Assembly (NCBI GenBank): GCA_003427395.1
Contig: BFEA01000482.1
Span: forward strand, 292,132-316,487
DNA length: 24,356 nt
Reading direction: 5' to 3'
Source of the DNA: Chara braunii
Lineage: Eukaryota; Streptophyta; Charophyceae; Charales; Characeae
Of this stretch, positions 1 through 8,038 are shown one piece after another. Below the pieces are notes generated by a model. The model saw nothing but the letters and a program-made list of their open reading frames with translations. It searched no databases and was not told where the DNA came from. Within the stretch, counting starts at the first letter, position 1; the number at the start of each line of letters is the position of its first letter. Position numbers and translations under genes: made by a program.

Positions 1-89
1 TCGTCGCTAGGTAACCCCCCCAACATGCCGCATGAACAACCACATCATTTTTTTTAGTTCGGCGAGGTACTGGCGGTTTAAGCAGCAGT

Positions 90-926
90 TTGTTAACCCC
101 AAGGGGTCAAAATGTGCTCCGACAGCAGGAATGGCTAAGTCCTAAAACGATTGCAGGGGTCGCTATATGGATTTCGCCCGAATCACGCTTTGAGGTTGTC
201 GATTGGGAACAGGATAAGGCGAAAGGAAGATGGGTTAAGGCGCTGGGCATGTTGGAGTTAGAAATAGTATGCATTGTATCCATCTACGCGCCGAACACTC
301 CCCGGGAAAGAAGGGTTTTTTTCGAAAAGATCGAAACGATACCTATCTTTGACGCTCCGCTAATCCTAGCAGGAGACTGCAATGCCACGCCAGACAAATG
401 GGTGGACCGTTGGAGAATCCCTCCTACTACTGCTCACAACGCAGAGGAGGACGAGGGGATGTTGAGGGATTTGTGCGCCCCCCTCTCACTTTTTCATACC
501 TTCAGGCGTAGTCACCCGACCGAAAAGGCCTTTACTTGTTTGCGAAAAAATAATCCCGACAGACTGTCAAGATTTAGAATCGATCTAATCTTGCCATCCG
601 AGGATTTGAGTGGAGGACTTACCCTGGCAGCAATACTGCCGCTCAGCCCACACCCCGGCTTGGACCACAGGATGTGTATGGCAGTCTGGACCTTCCGAAA
701 ACGACCAGATCAGGGGGCCAGTTACTATAAACTCAACACTTCTCTCCTTCATTTTAAATTTTTCCAGAAGTACCTGCAGCAGGTGTCGAACTTTTGGAAG
801 GATCACCGCTCCCAACAAAATTCTCAAATTGCATGGTTTAACAACAGTTTGTTCTTTTTGGCAAAAAAATGTAATGAATATTCTAAACATATAGCTGCAC
901 AGCGATACCAACAGAAATCACGATAA
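90..926 (+). pseudogene. LINE ORF2 fragment: apurinic/apyrimidinic-type endonuclease domain
   Basis: In LINEs this domain nicks the target DNA to prime reverse transcription. The 278-residue open frame carries the later endonuclease signatures: SIYAPN (about 279-296), GDCN in place of the usual GDFN (372-383), RIDLI (576-590) and LDH near 660-668, supplying the Asp and His of the catalytic set. The early part of the fold, with the first catalytic Asn and the QE(T/H) motif, is not visible: bases 1-89 contain stops in this frame. The ATG at 90 is simply the first one after the last stop and need not be a real start. The frame stops at 924-926 and the ORF continues in frame 2. Confidence 0.85.
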
Positions 927-934
927 TGCAAAGT

Positions 935-1333
935 CTCATGAACGCCGAACAGAAACAATTTTCGCAAGGGCAGAAATCAGTCTCCGACGAATTACAATCC
1001 CAAATACTATATTTAAAAGCTCAGCTCTTGGAACATGCACAGTATCGTTAGCAAGGAGCCCAGATAAGGGCAAGGTTATCCAGACTCTCGACTAAAGGAG
1101 TAATGAACACTCATTTTTTCAGCCTACCTAGACCTCGTTTCAAAAGAACGACGATTGAGGTGCTCTATGAACCACAAGCCATGAAATCGGATCCGGCTGT
1201 TTTCACGGCAAGGTGCGCCAAGATAACATATGACTTCTACCAGGACCTTTTCCCCACGCACATTGACAAATCAGACTCACAGGACCACGATCGTCGATTA
1301 AAAGATTTTTTGGAACCAATGACAAGTCATTGA
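935..1333 (+). pseudogene. LINE ORF2 fragment: linker between endonuclease and RT
   Basis: Frame 2 carries the linker that in this family joins endonuclease and reverse transcriptase. It contains the blocks TKGVMNTHFFSL (about 1091-1126) and YDFYQDLFPTH (about 1229-1261), matching the usual 'FF.L' and 'F..LY' positions ahead of LINE RTs. One in-frame stop lies near 1048, in a Gln/Arg-rich stretch. The frame ends at 1331-1333; sense resumes in frame 1 from about 1321, so a small indel lies between. It has no enzyme function of its own. Confidence 0.75.
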
Positions 1334-2805
1334 CACTTGGACAGCGTGACTCTTTAGAGGCCGCAATCTCCAAACAGGAAATCTGGACCGCCCTCCTGCA
1401 AATGAAGTAGGAAAAAGCACCAGGGATTGACGGCTTCCCCAAAGAATTTTGAGAAACTACATGGGACTTCTTAAGTCAGAACATCATGGACTTCTATAAA
1501 GAGGTATGGACCACGGGTGAGATGGGCGAAAGGGTGGGGCAAGGAGTATTAACCCTCCTATATAAAAAAGGGGATAAAATGGTTATTAAAAACTACCGCC
1601 CTATCACACTTCTCACAGTTATATACAAAATGTTGTCAAAAGCCTTAGCTAACAGAATGATCCCGATCATGGAAAACATCATCCATCCCTCTCAAACCGG
1701 ATTTATGGAAAACAAGAACATTCAAGAGAATATCCTTTTAATCCATGAGGTTCTCCAACTCACTAGACACTCTCGTCAGAACGCAGCATTGATCTTTATC
1801 GGTTTTGAAAAAACTTACGATGACGTAGACTGACTGTTCTTAGACAAATGCCTAGAAAAAATGAATTTCGGACCAGACTTCAGACATTGCGTTCGGATCC
1901 TACACCAAAATGCTACCGCATGCGTTCAAGTTAATGGGTGCATAACACCACCCCTACGTCTGGAACGTTCGGTCCGCCAGGGGGACCCAATTGCCCCTTT
2001 CCTTTTTTTGGTCATCATGAAAGCACTTGCTGCCAACCTCCGGGCAAACAAGAACATTACCTGAATCCGGGTCACACACATTCCTGAGGAGGCAATCCCG
2101 ATTTGCTCTCTTTTTGCGGATGACCTCACCATCCTGGAGGAGACTACACACAACAACATGGAGGAAATCCAGCAAATGATGGAAAAGTTTGCAAAGACTT
2201 CCGACGTAACAGTCAACTAGGGGAGCAAAACTCAAGGGTGGTGGATTCATTATCAAGGGGGACGCCGCCCTGAGTCACCAAGAATTAAATGGATGCACTT
2301 AGAGACCCCTGTAAGAATTCTTGGGGTTTCTATGACCGCCAATGGACGCCCTCCAATCAACGACGAATGTATTAGCACCCCGACACAGCAAAAACTAGAC
2401 AACTTCAAAAACAAGTACACATCCCTCTTCGACCACGCACTAGTAATTAACAACGTGTTTTTCGCATCATTATGGTACAAATCATTGTTGTGGCCACTAA
2501 GCAAAACAGCCTTAAAGAGCCTAAAGAGAAAGGCGGCTGCTCTCCTATGCAGGGGAGACGGTGAGCAAAATAACGTAATCAGCCGCGTGGCGTGGGATTC
2601 CATTATCCAACCTAAGGCAGGGGGTGGCCTAGGAGTAATTGACCCGGCCACGCAAGTACAAGCACTACGACTAAAATGGATTAAAAAGCTCATTTTCAAC
2701 CCCCAGTATCCATGGTGTGTATTTGCTCTGGAACATTTAGCCCGATTGACCGCAGAAGCCCCCCGATCCACTCACCCGCTGACATGGCTGGAGGACCGAT
2801 TCTAG
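1321..2805 (+). pseudogene. LINE ORF2 fragment: reverse transcriptase domain with a lost catalytic Asp
   Basis: RT copies the element RNA at the nicked target. Frame 1 shows APGIDGFP (about 1420-1443), KNYRPITLL (about 1588-1614), the palm block FEKTYD (1804-1821), RQGDP (1975-1989), the active-site box FADD (2113-2124), ILGVSM and a Gly-rich GGGLGVI thumb block. Stops interrupt the frame at 1408, 1450, 1831, 2062 and 2218, and it ends at 2803. Several stops sit where the family usually has Trp (EFW, VDW, VNW). In the first catalytic block the Asp expected before FEKxYD is Gly (GGT at 1801-1803), so this copy would be dead even without the stops. FADD itself is intact. Confidence 0.92.
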
Positions 2806-3194
2806 ATAATCCTGCGCAAGTTCCCCCGTAAAAGGGAAGGGTTAGATGGAGGTAACCGGAGTCTGGATAATTTTTGGCCATCCTTATTGGAACCTGGCGC
2901 AGACTCCCGCTCCCAGACATAACTCACCCCGACCGCTAGGAGGAAGTCTACCGACGACCCCTGTTTGGAAACCGCTAGGTGACTAACTTAAGTGGTTGTA
3001 ACATGACCAGCTCAGCTTTGCCTTGGAAAAGTTGGGTAAAGAGAGGGGTGCTTAGAGTTGGGGACCTCTGGGATAATGACAGAAGAGAGTGGAAAACAGG
3101 AGACCAGATGCAAGGAATCCTACGATACTGCCACCACGTAGGAATCCTACGACCGCTGGCATGGTACCAAACTCTTAGACAAGACCCCTCCTAA
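2806..3194 (+). pseudogene. LINE ORF2 fragment: post-RT region with PLFGN block
   Basis: The first bases continue frame 1 without a clear motif. From about 2890 frame 3 carries a stretch ending EEVYRRPLFGNR, then after two TAG stops (2937-2939 and 2976-2978) SWVKRGVLRVGDLWD (about 3018-3074). Both match the region between the RT thumb and the zinc finger in L1/Tx1-like ORF2 proteins. Both TAGs sit where Trp would be natural. The frame stops at 3192-3194; bases 3195-3333 hold only remnants. Confidence 0.7.
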
Positions 3195-3333
3195 AGGACG
3201 GTGACTCGGTAGCCAGCAAGGAGTCTCCTCAAAGGATAGGGCAGATACGTATGGTTTCACCCCAGGCTGTTCTGGTTGAACACTACACAATCACTAGAAC
3301 TGACACTCTCCAAGGTAGCAGATCCCCCCTCGA

Positions 3334-4148
3334 TTGGAAAGAGAAAGCATCCGTTTATCGAGTGAGAGTCTTAGAAGAGAAAGGACAGAGTGTGGTGTTC
3401 CAGCCTTTCACATAAATCCAGGACCTGGCCCTGGCCCCAACAGAATGGTCTTGGGAACTCCCCCACCAGAGGGGAGGCCCCAAAGCAGGCCCATCAGCCT
3501 ACGCCAGCTGTCGGTTAAATCAGCCTACAAAATGCTCAGACCCAAGAGACGGCCGAGAGATATAATCAGCGACAGATGGGCCAGACACCTAAATGTGGAT
3601 CGCTCTCTCCTGACCCCAATCAAATGGTTCAAAGGACAAAAGGCAAAACCCATGAAAATCACTTCTCTACAATGGCGAATCGCCCACCGCTGTCTGCCAA
3701 CAAATGACTGGCTGACCGACCGTACTAATCTATAACACAAAGGTATGCTGCTTCCATGGTGCCAATGGTGTCAGAGCCTTTCTCCTTTCCATAAGAGGGC
3801 GGAAACCATCGAACACATCTTCATGCAATGCCCTGATCGCTCAATTCATATGGAGATGGTGGGATCGCATATGGAGAAAGATGGAACCCACAGTTCCCTT
3901 ACCCTGGTCTTGGCAAGCCATATTGGCCGGCCATTAGCCACACGCGGAAGCAGCCACGACTTTCGTAGAGAATATGTACAAACTTGGAAGAAGGGCGGTG
4001 ATACGGGCACTATGGTGGCAGAGATGTACGCTGGCTACGGAAAAGGTGAGAGTAGAGGTGCCAAAAATCACAGAATACATTCAGCATCAGGTACATTTCG
4101 AGCTCGCACAGAGATGGCTCGACACCAAAGCACAATTGGATTATTTCA
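3334..4148 (+). pseudogene. LINE ORF2 fragment: C-terminal region with CCHC-type zinc finger
   Basis: Frame 1 (3334-3840) contains VKSAYKMLRP, a DRWARHL block and an LQWRIAHRCLPTNDWL block, the usual lead-in to the zf-RVT-like finger of plant-type LINEs. The finger is C-x2-C-x14-H-x4-C, with Cys codons at 3760 and 3769, His at 3814 and Cys at 3829; ETIEHIFMQCP ends it. A TAA at 3733-3735 breaks the frame just before the finger. Sense then moves to frame 2 (about 3840-4148), with Trp-rich WRWWDRIW and later LWWQRCTLA. The ORF is cut at 4148 by the SINE and resumes after it. The finger probably binds RNA or DNA during target priming (family knowledge). Confidence 0.82.
4132..4148 (+). repeat. 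Left target-site duplication of the SINE
   Basis: The 17-bp sequence ACAATTGGATTATTTCA recurs at 4847-4863 with a single T/C difference. It is part of the LINE coding sequence, and both copies read as LD(Y/H)F in LINE frames. Confidence 0.9.
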
Positions 4149-4846
4149 GTGAGTGGCGGATGGCCCAGTGGTTAGGGCACCCGGTTGGAAATGCGCATTG
4201 TGGTCTGAGGTTGCGGGTTCAAATCCGCAACCTTGTGCATATGCCGTCGGCACGGCGTTAGTTTGACGCACTACCACTCACAAACTGAGCGCGCGCGCTC
4301 CCAGGGGCACGGTCGTATGGGATATACCGCTCAGCGCCGGACTGGGGAACCACCTGCAAGGGTGCCCACTGAATGCTGACAACCCGTACTTCCTGGGTCC
4401 CCGTAACGATAGAGCGTGTGCCTCCCCTTGGGGTTGTTGAGGCCATGGGGGGGGAGTGACTCCGAGAGGGGCAGGCTCAGTTGGAGCGTGCGGGAGGAGT
4501 GAGGGGGTCACCCCTCGCCTAGCAGGGTCTGGCGTGTCCCTGCGGCACCACTGTGGCTGTGGTGCTAACGCTTCCCGGCTGTGGAGCCACAGGGAGGTGA
4601 AGCCGTGAGTGGGTGTTGGGTGACCCCCAGCGCAGCGGTCTGGTAGCGCCGGTCTGGGCTGATACTCCCGGGTGGGTAGCGAGGTTTGTGAGCTGTCTCC
4701 TTGACATATAGATCACTGGGTGAGTGGGTGGGCCCACTGCCCCGTCAGTAGGGCTGACCCCGGCGTGGAAAGCCCTCTGACGAACATCCTCCCTGGGTCA
4801 TAAACCCCGACACCTCTATAACCCTTTTTCGAAAAAACAAAACAAA
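4149..4846 (+). mobile_element. tRNA-derived SINE inserted into the LINE
   Basis: A 698-bp insert bounded by a 17-bp target-site duplication. It starts with a tRNA-like head carrying Pol III A and B boxes and ends in an A-rich tail of AAAAAACAAAACAAAAC type (4832-4846), the hallmarks of L1-type target-primed retroposition. The body after the head (about 4240-4830) is GC-rich and has no convincing coding frame. It is long for a SINE, so it may be a composite or carry a second unit. No LINE-derived 3' tail was recognised. It inserted after the LINE did. Confidence 0.85.
4161..4226 (+). promoter_or_regulatory. Pol III internal promoter (A and B boxes) in a tRNA-Ser-like SINE head
   Basis: The A box is TGGCCCAGTGG at 4161-4171, followed by TTAGGGC, and the B box is GGTTCAAATCC at 4216-4226. 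The 44-base gap suggests a class II tRNA with a long variable arm. The A-box form and the TTGGAAAT stretch in the anticodon-loop position suggest tRNA-Ser(GGA) as ancestor. The T-arm stem (TTGCG/CGCAA) still pairs, while the acceptor stem is not recognisable. It is a promoter relic, not a tRNA gene. Confidence 0.82.
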
Positions 4847-4863
4847 ACAATTGGATCATTTCA
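4847..4863 (+). repeat. Right target-site duplication of the SINE
   Basis: Second copy of the 17-bp duplication, ACAATTGGATCATTTCA, with one mismatch to 4132-4148. It directly follows the A-rich SINE tail. Confidence 0.9.
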
Positions 4864-5122
4864 AACAAGTAGGAGATATTAGGAGACGGATTACCACATT
4901 TTGTACAGACTGGGTGGGAGGGGAGAGAGAAGGCTGGTTTACAAAAGTAGAATGGAGCGGAGATGGGGGAGAGGGACATAGGGAATTGGAAGAGATAGAG
5001 ATTATCGCCTCAGCTTCGAAGACTGGACAAACATAGAACCCTCATTCCCACTTCGCCCTTCTGCTGATTTCCTAGACCCTTTCCCTCCCCACGCCCTTTC
5101 CCTGGCAGAGATCCTGTCCTAA
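4851..5122 (+). pseudogene. LINE ORF2 fragment: extreme C-terminus after the SINE
   Basis: LINE coding sequence resumes in frame 3 as DHFKQVGDIRRRITTF..., overlapping in sense with the DYF just before the SINE. After about 4997 it moves to frame 2, with DYRLSFEDWTN and FPLRPSADFLDPFPP, ending at TAA 5120-5122. The latter block has a clear homologue at 18567-18680 (NYSLTFHDWTN...PLRPLSEFPDPFPP). This supports 5122 as the true ORF2 end and shows the family has more than one copy here. Confidence 0.72.
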
Positions 5123-5621
5123 ATGATAAAATCTTGCAACGCAACCTTCCTCACATTTCTCAATCATATAAGGAATCCTTCCCTGGAGCTCCCCAGGGAG
5201 TTTTCTGCTAAGTAATTTATTTACCCTTCTTTATCCATCGTTACGCAGAGGTCTACAGATTGGGCGGGTCAAGGCTAGCAGCCTGCACACTCTCATAACG
5301 AGATACTATGAGGGAAGGGGAGGGGGAGGGAGGAGCTAGTGTTTATCAGCGGGTATTCGGCGCCGGGTTCAGGGTAAAGAGGTTCCCCCTTTCTCCTTTT
5401 TTCCTGCTCAGTCAATCCCTTGGATTCCAGGGCAATCAATGCTGGCAGAATCCCCCCCGTGACAGTTCCTTTTCTGATGTACTCTATATCCAATCTGTAT
5501 ATGGGACGTTGGACCCGCTTTCCAGCAAGGTGATCCTCCCCACCAATAGATGGAGCCTCTGCCCAGGTGCTAGTGGTGGCTGCTCTTACCAGCACCGCTA
5601 ACACTGGCAGGGGCATGGTTA

Positions 5622-5640
5622 AAAAAAAAAAAAAAAAAAA
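5622..5640 (+). repeat. Poly(A) tract
   Basis: An A tract of about 19 bases, a candidate LINE tail. Confidence 0.85.
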
Positions 5641-5676
5641 CAGAGGATGCCGCAAAGAAATTTGGATTTTCAAGAA

Positions 5677-5697
5677 AATAATAATAATAATAATAAA
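5677..5697 (+). repeat. (AAT)n microsatellite
   Basis: About seven AAT units in A-rich DNA. Confidence 0.85.
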
Positions 5698-5810
5698 TCA
5701 AGAAAATAAAAAAAGGAGGAGGTAATAAGATAATTCAAATTTATGGAAAGAAAAAGAAAATGCGAGGATCTGGGTCCTCGGCAGGCCTAAGGGGCCCCTA
5801 CTGCAAATGT

Positions 5811-5833
5811 GCCCGCCCTAAGTGAAGGCGGGC
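5811..5833 (+). promoter_or_regulatory. Conserved LTR hairpin GCCCGCC...GGCGGGC
   Basis: A perfect 7-bp inverted repeat around CTAAGTGAA. The 19-base core GCCCGCCCTAAGTGAAGGC is identical in three LTR copies here (also near 22463 and 22648), although the flanks have diverged. A protein-binding site or RNA structure is possible; the role is unknown. Confidence 0.7.
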
Positions 5834-6126
5834 CTAACAAATCACGAGAGGCCTCGGCTGTCAATTTCATATTTGGGGTCCAAGCAGTTTCGTCGCGCCA
5901 GTTGGTTGAGGGAAACACAGACCGAGCAGCGAGGAAAAAAAAAAAAATCCCAGGCCTTTTAGGCCTTTCCAAAATGGTGCAGGCCTGGACGAGAATCGCA
6001 GCCTCATACACAGACAGTTGGGAGGCCCAACCAAATTAGGCTCAGTAGCTGCAAGAGAGGAGCAGCATCCTGGGGCCTACCGGAAGCTTCAGGGCCCAGG
6101 CCAGTCCCGCCAGGCTGCCGAAACGA

Positions 6127-6162
6127 GGCAGACTCTTTCCATATAGGAAAGAGCTCGCTGCC
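6127..6162 (+). promoter_or_regulatory. LTR stem-loop, counterpart of 22975-23007
   Basis: CTCTTTCC (6133-6140) pairs perfectly with GGAAAGAG (6146-6153) around ATATA. An outer GGCAG/CTGCC stem (6127-6131 with 6158-6162) flanks it with an asymmetric internal loop. The second LTR keeps the same inner loop position but uses a different outer stem. Confidence 0.72.
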
Positions 6163-6494
6163 TGGCTAGTCATTCAGGCACTCGCATGTTGGCGGCAGCG
6201 TTGCTGGAGTTGAAGCTCGTAGGCTGCTGCTAGCGCTCAGCGGCGAAGTGCAAGCACGTGCGGTCGTGCAAGGAGGAGGGCACTACTGAAGGCAACGCCA
6301 TAGCCTAACCTCAATAGCTGGCGGGCTTGGATGTACAGTGAGGCGCAGGGGCGGTCTTCGGGTTTCAGGATGGAAGACGTGGGCGTAAGACGAGGGACCG
6401 AGAGAGAGAAGGATGATGATGCTGATGTGAGGGCACATGCCTGGTTGGTATTGGCGATGGTCTGCATGGGCGACATCTTCAAGTACTTTGGAGG

Positions 6495-6510
6495 CTGTTG
6501 ACGTCAACAG
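6495..6510 (+). promoter_or_regulatory. 16-bp palindrome with TGACGTCA (bZIP/CRE-like site) in LTR U3
   Basis: CTGTTGACGTCAACAG is a perfect palindrome holding TGACGTCA, the known core bound by bZIP factors (plant C-box, animal CRE). It lies about 85-90 bp upstream of the TATA-like box. The core TGACGTCA is kept in the other LTR at 23333-23340, at nearly the same distance. Binding is inferred. Confidence 0.7.
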
Positions 6511-6593
6511 TTGCATTCTTAATTAGTAGGCTAGTAGTAGTTGTGTAGGGAGTAGGCTGGGCGCCGAGCGCCAAGTAGGGAGATAGGGACTAG

Positions 6594-6606
6594 ATACATA
6601 TATTGG
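6594..6606 (+). promoter_or_regulatory. TATA-like box of LTR copy 1
   Basis: ATACATATATTGG, conserved in the second LTR at about 23429-23441, in the usual place downstream of the bZIP-like site. Transcription would start some 25-35 bases further on (inference). Confidence 0.55.
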
Positions 6607-6775
6607 TGATGGCGAGAGCAAGCTCCCATTGACATTGGTTTTCAGTGCTACGATTCTCGAATGGTGTCATATTGGTGCAAGGCTGCTTTCTGAACACTTT
6701 GATACGATCTGGTTTTCAATGTGATTGTGCAATCTGAATATTGTCATCTCGCTATTGCTCATTGTCCTTTCAATT

Positions 6776-6790
6776 TGGTATCGGAGTTGG
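6776..6790 (+). other. Primer-binding site for initiator-Met tRNA (streptophyte type)
   Basis: TGGTATCGGAGTTGG starts three bases after the LTR's terminal CA. It differs at one of the first 11 positions from TGGTATCAGAG, the complement of the plant initiator tRNA-Met 3' end; GGTTCGA just after also resembles the continuation. This is where minus-strand DNA synthesis would be primed. Animal and yeast initiator tRNAs give TGGTAGC instead, which points to a streptophyte host. Confidence 0.8.
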
Positions 6791-8038
6791 TTCGAACTAC
6801 GCTCATTGGTTCTTCGCAATAGCTGTTCGGTGCTTTGCATGAGGTGTGGGGCAGTGGCAAGGTATGAGTTGGACGCAAGGTGGCCCAGGGTCGTGTGGGC
6901 ACGCCAGGAAGCTATGTCGTGACATTAGGGCTGTAGGCTGGATGATGAGAGCTCGCTGATGTGGCATTTAAGCTGAGGGGGAACTGTATTCTGTTGTTGG
7001 TTGTGCCGAGGCAAAGACCGGTCATCATAAAACCAGTGAAAAATTTGTGGTTGGGGACAACATTATGAGGTACGCTGCTTCCTTCCTTATCTACCCTCTT
7101 CATTGCTTCTTACCGTGAGGAAGTGAGTTATGTCTTGAGAGTCCTCTCAATGTGAGGTGTCGCGAGCGCTCAACCTTGAGAGTCGGCATTCTTCCTGGGC
7201 AGCAAGTTGGTGGGAGACGAGCGATGCCTCTGAAGGGCCCTTGACGAAGCACTCGGGTCACAATCACAATGCCAACCCGTTGGGACTAGTACACGCATGC
7301 TTTGCCGCAGGTCCTTGGTTCTGCTACTGCGCAGTAGAGGTCATGCAAGGCATGCCAGCCCTTTGAATAGACGCTTACCAGACCGTCTCTAAATATTTAT
7401 GTCGGGAACTCGATGTTGATTTTGGATGTGATCGTCGTCCTCTCTGCGACGTTAAATAATTCCTAAGGAGTTACGGGGGATCTCCTTAAATGCCTCCTGA
7501 TCAGCTAGATCAAACCGGGTGTAAGGCTCATTGCATGTGAGGATAAATAAGGGGCAACGCTGGCAAGTTCGGCGTTGACTTGGGGCACAGGGATGGGCCG
7601 GATTGCACACCTTCAGACACGCTGCTCAACCAGATGCTCAAGCCGTTGACACAAAGTGACAACTCAAAAAGGATACAGGGAGGGGGGGAACTCCGGTAAA
7701 TATTCACGGTGGCATTAATTAGAAAAACTGCCATCCAGCATGCATCTCAATAGGTAGGCTATTCTATTTTTGATTATTTAGTTGTTACGGACTTGTTACC
7801 AATTGACAGACAACTGTAGATAGGTTAGTTTTTTTCCTTGCTGCATTGCAATCTGTGTAAGAGTAATCTAAAAATATAATTAAAACTTTGTTGTAGAACC
7901 TGACATTGATTGTTGGTTACTACTTTACTACTTCTTTCCAGGTTGACCGGAATTAGGTGTTTGATCATACCCGGTTATGTGTCAGGCTGAGGTAGGGTTT
8001 AGTGTGGACTCTAGTTTAGATCACATACATTGTAGCTC
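6791..8038 (+). other. Retroelement leader between PBS and gag, no gene seen
   Basis: About 1.25 kb with only short, unrelated frames. It fits an untranslated leader of the LTR element. A pyrimidine tract ending in CAG at about 7930-7941 resembles a 3' splice site, but nothing shows it is used. Confidence 0.5.

Larger units (their letters stand above)
1..5122 (+). mobile_element. Degenerate LINE (L1/Tx1-like non-LTR retrotransposon), interrupted by a SINE
   Basis: One decayed LINE copy, cut off on the left by the window edge. Its ORF2 can be followed in order: AP endonuclease, linker, reverse transcriptase, post-RT region, C-terminal C-x2-C...H-x4-C zinc finger and a final tail ending at a stop at 5120-5122. 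The parts lie in frames 3, 2, 1, 3, 1, 2, 3 and 2, so there are at least six frameshifts besides the SINE insertion, plus many in-frame stops. No ORF1 is visible, and the endonuclease N-terminus is missing or unreadable. The domain order and the LFGN-like block after the RT fit the L1/Tx1 group. The element cannot move by itself. Clade assignment is from memory of the family. Confidence 0.9.
5123..5760 (+). other. LINE 3' region and A-rich DNA, no gene seen
   Basis: Non-coding stretch with CT-rich DNA, a small palindrome (CTGGAGCTCCCCAG near 5183), a G/A-rich run at 5308-5335, an A tract at 5622-5640 and an (AAT)n run at 5677-5697. The A tract may be the LINE poly(A) tail; this is unproven because no target-site duplication was found. 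A 126-residue minus-strand frame (5293-5673) starts inside the poly-T and resembles nothing I know. The last ~20 bases before 5761 are almost pure purine. Confidence 0.5.
5761..6772 (+). mobile_element. LTR of a Ty3/gypsy-type retrotransposon (copy 1, probable 5' LTR)
   Basis: About 1012 bp starting TG (5761) and ending CA (6771-6772), followed after three bases by a primer-binding site. It aligns along most of its length with 22593-23610 (1018 bp). Shared blocks include the GCCCGCC hairpin near 5811, a hairpin at 6127-6162, GATGTGAGGGCACAT (6424-6438), CGACATCTTCA (6471-6481), the TGACGTCA palindrome, GAGCGCCAAGTA and the TATA-like ACATATATTGG, and the 3' ends align. Divergence is clearly high, I estimate by eye 25-35%. 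The position of the TATA-like box suggests U3 of about 850 bp and a short R-U5. The short reading frames in it are not conserved in copy 2. Confidence 0.85.

Noticed and set aside
1-5122. Active LINE
   Set aside because: Frameshifts, many stops, a lost catalytic Asp and a SINE insertion.
7930-7941. 3' splice site in the gag leader
   Set aside because: A pyrimidine tract ending in CAG is common; no donor or exon pair was found.
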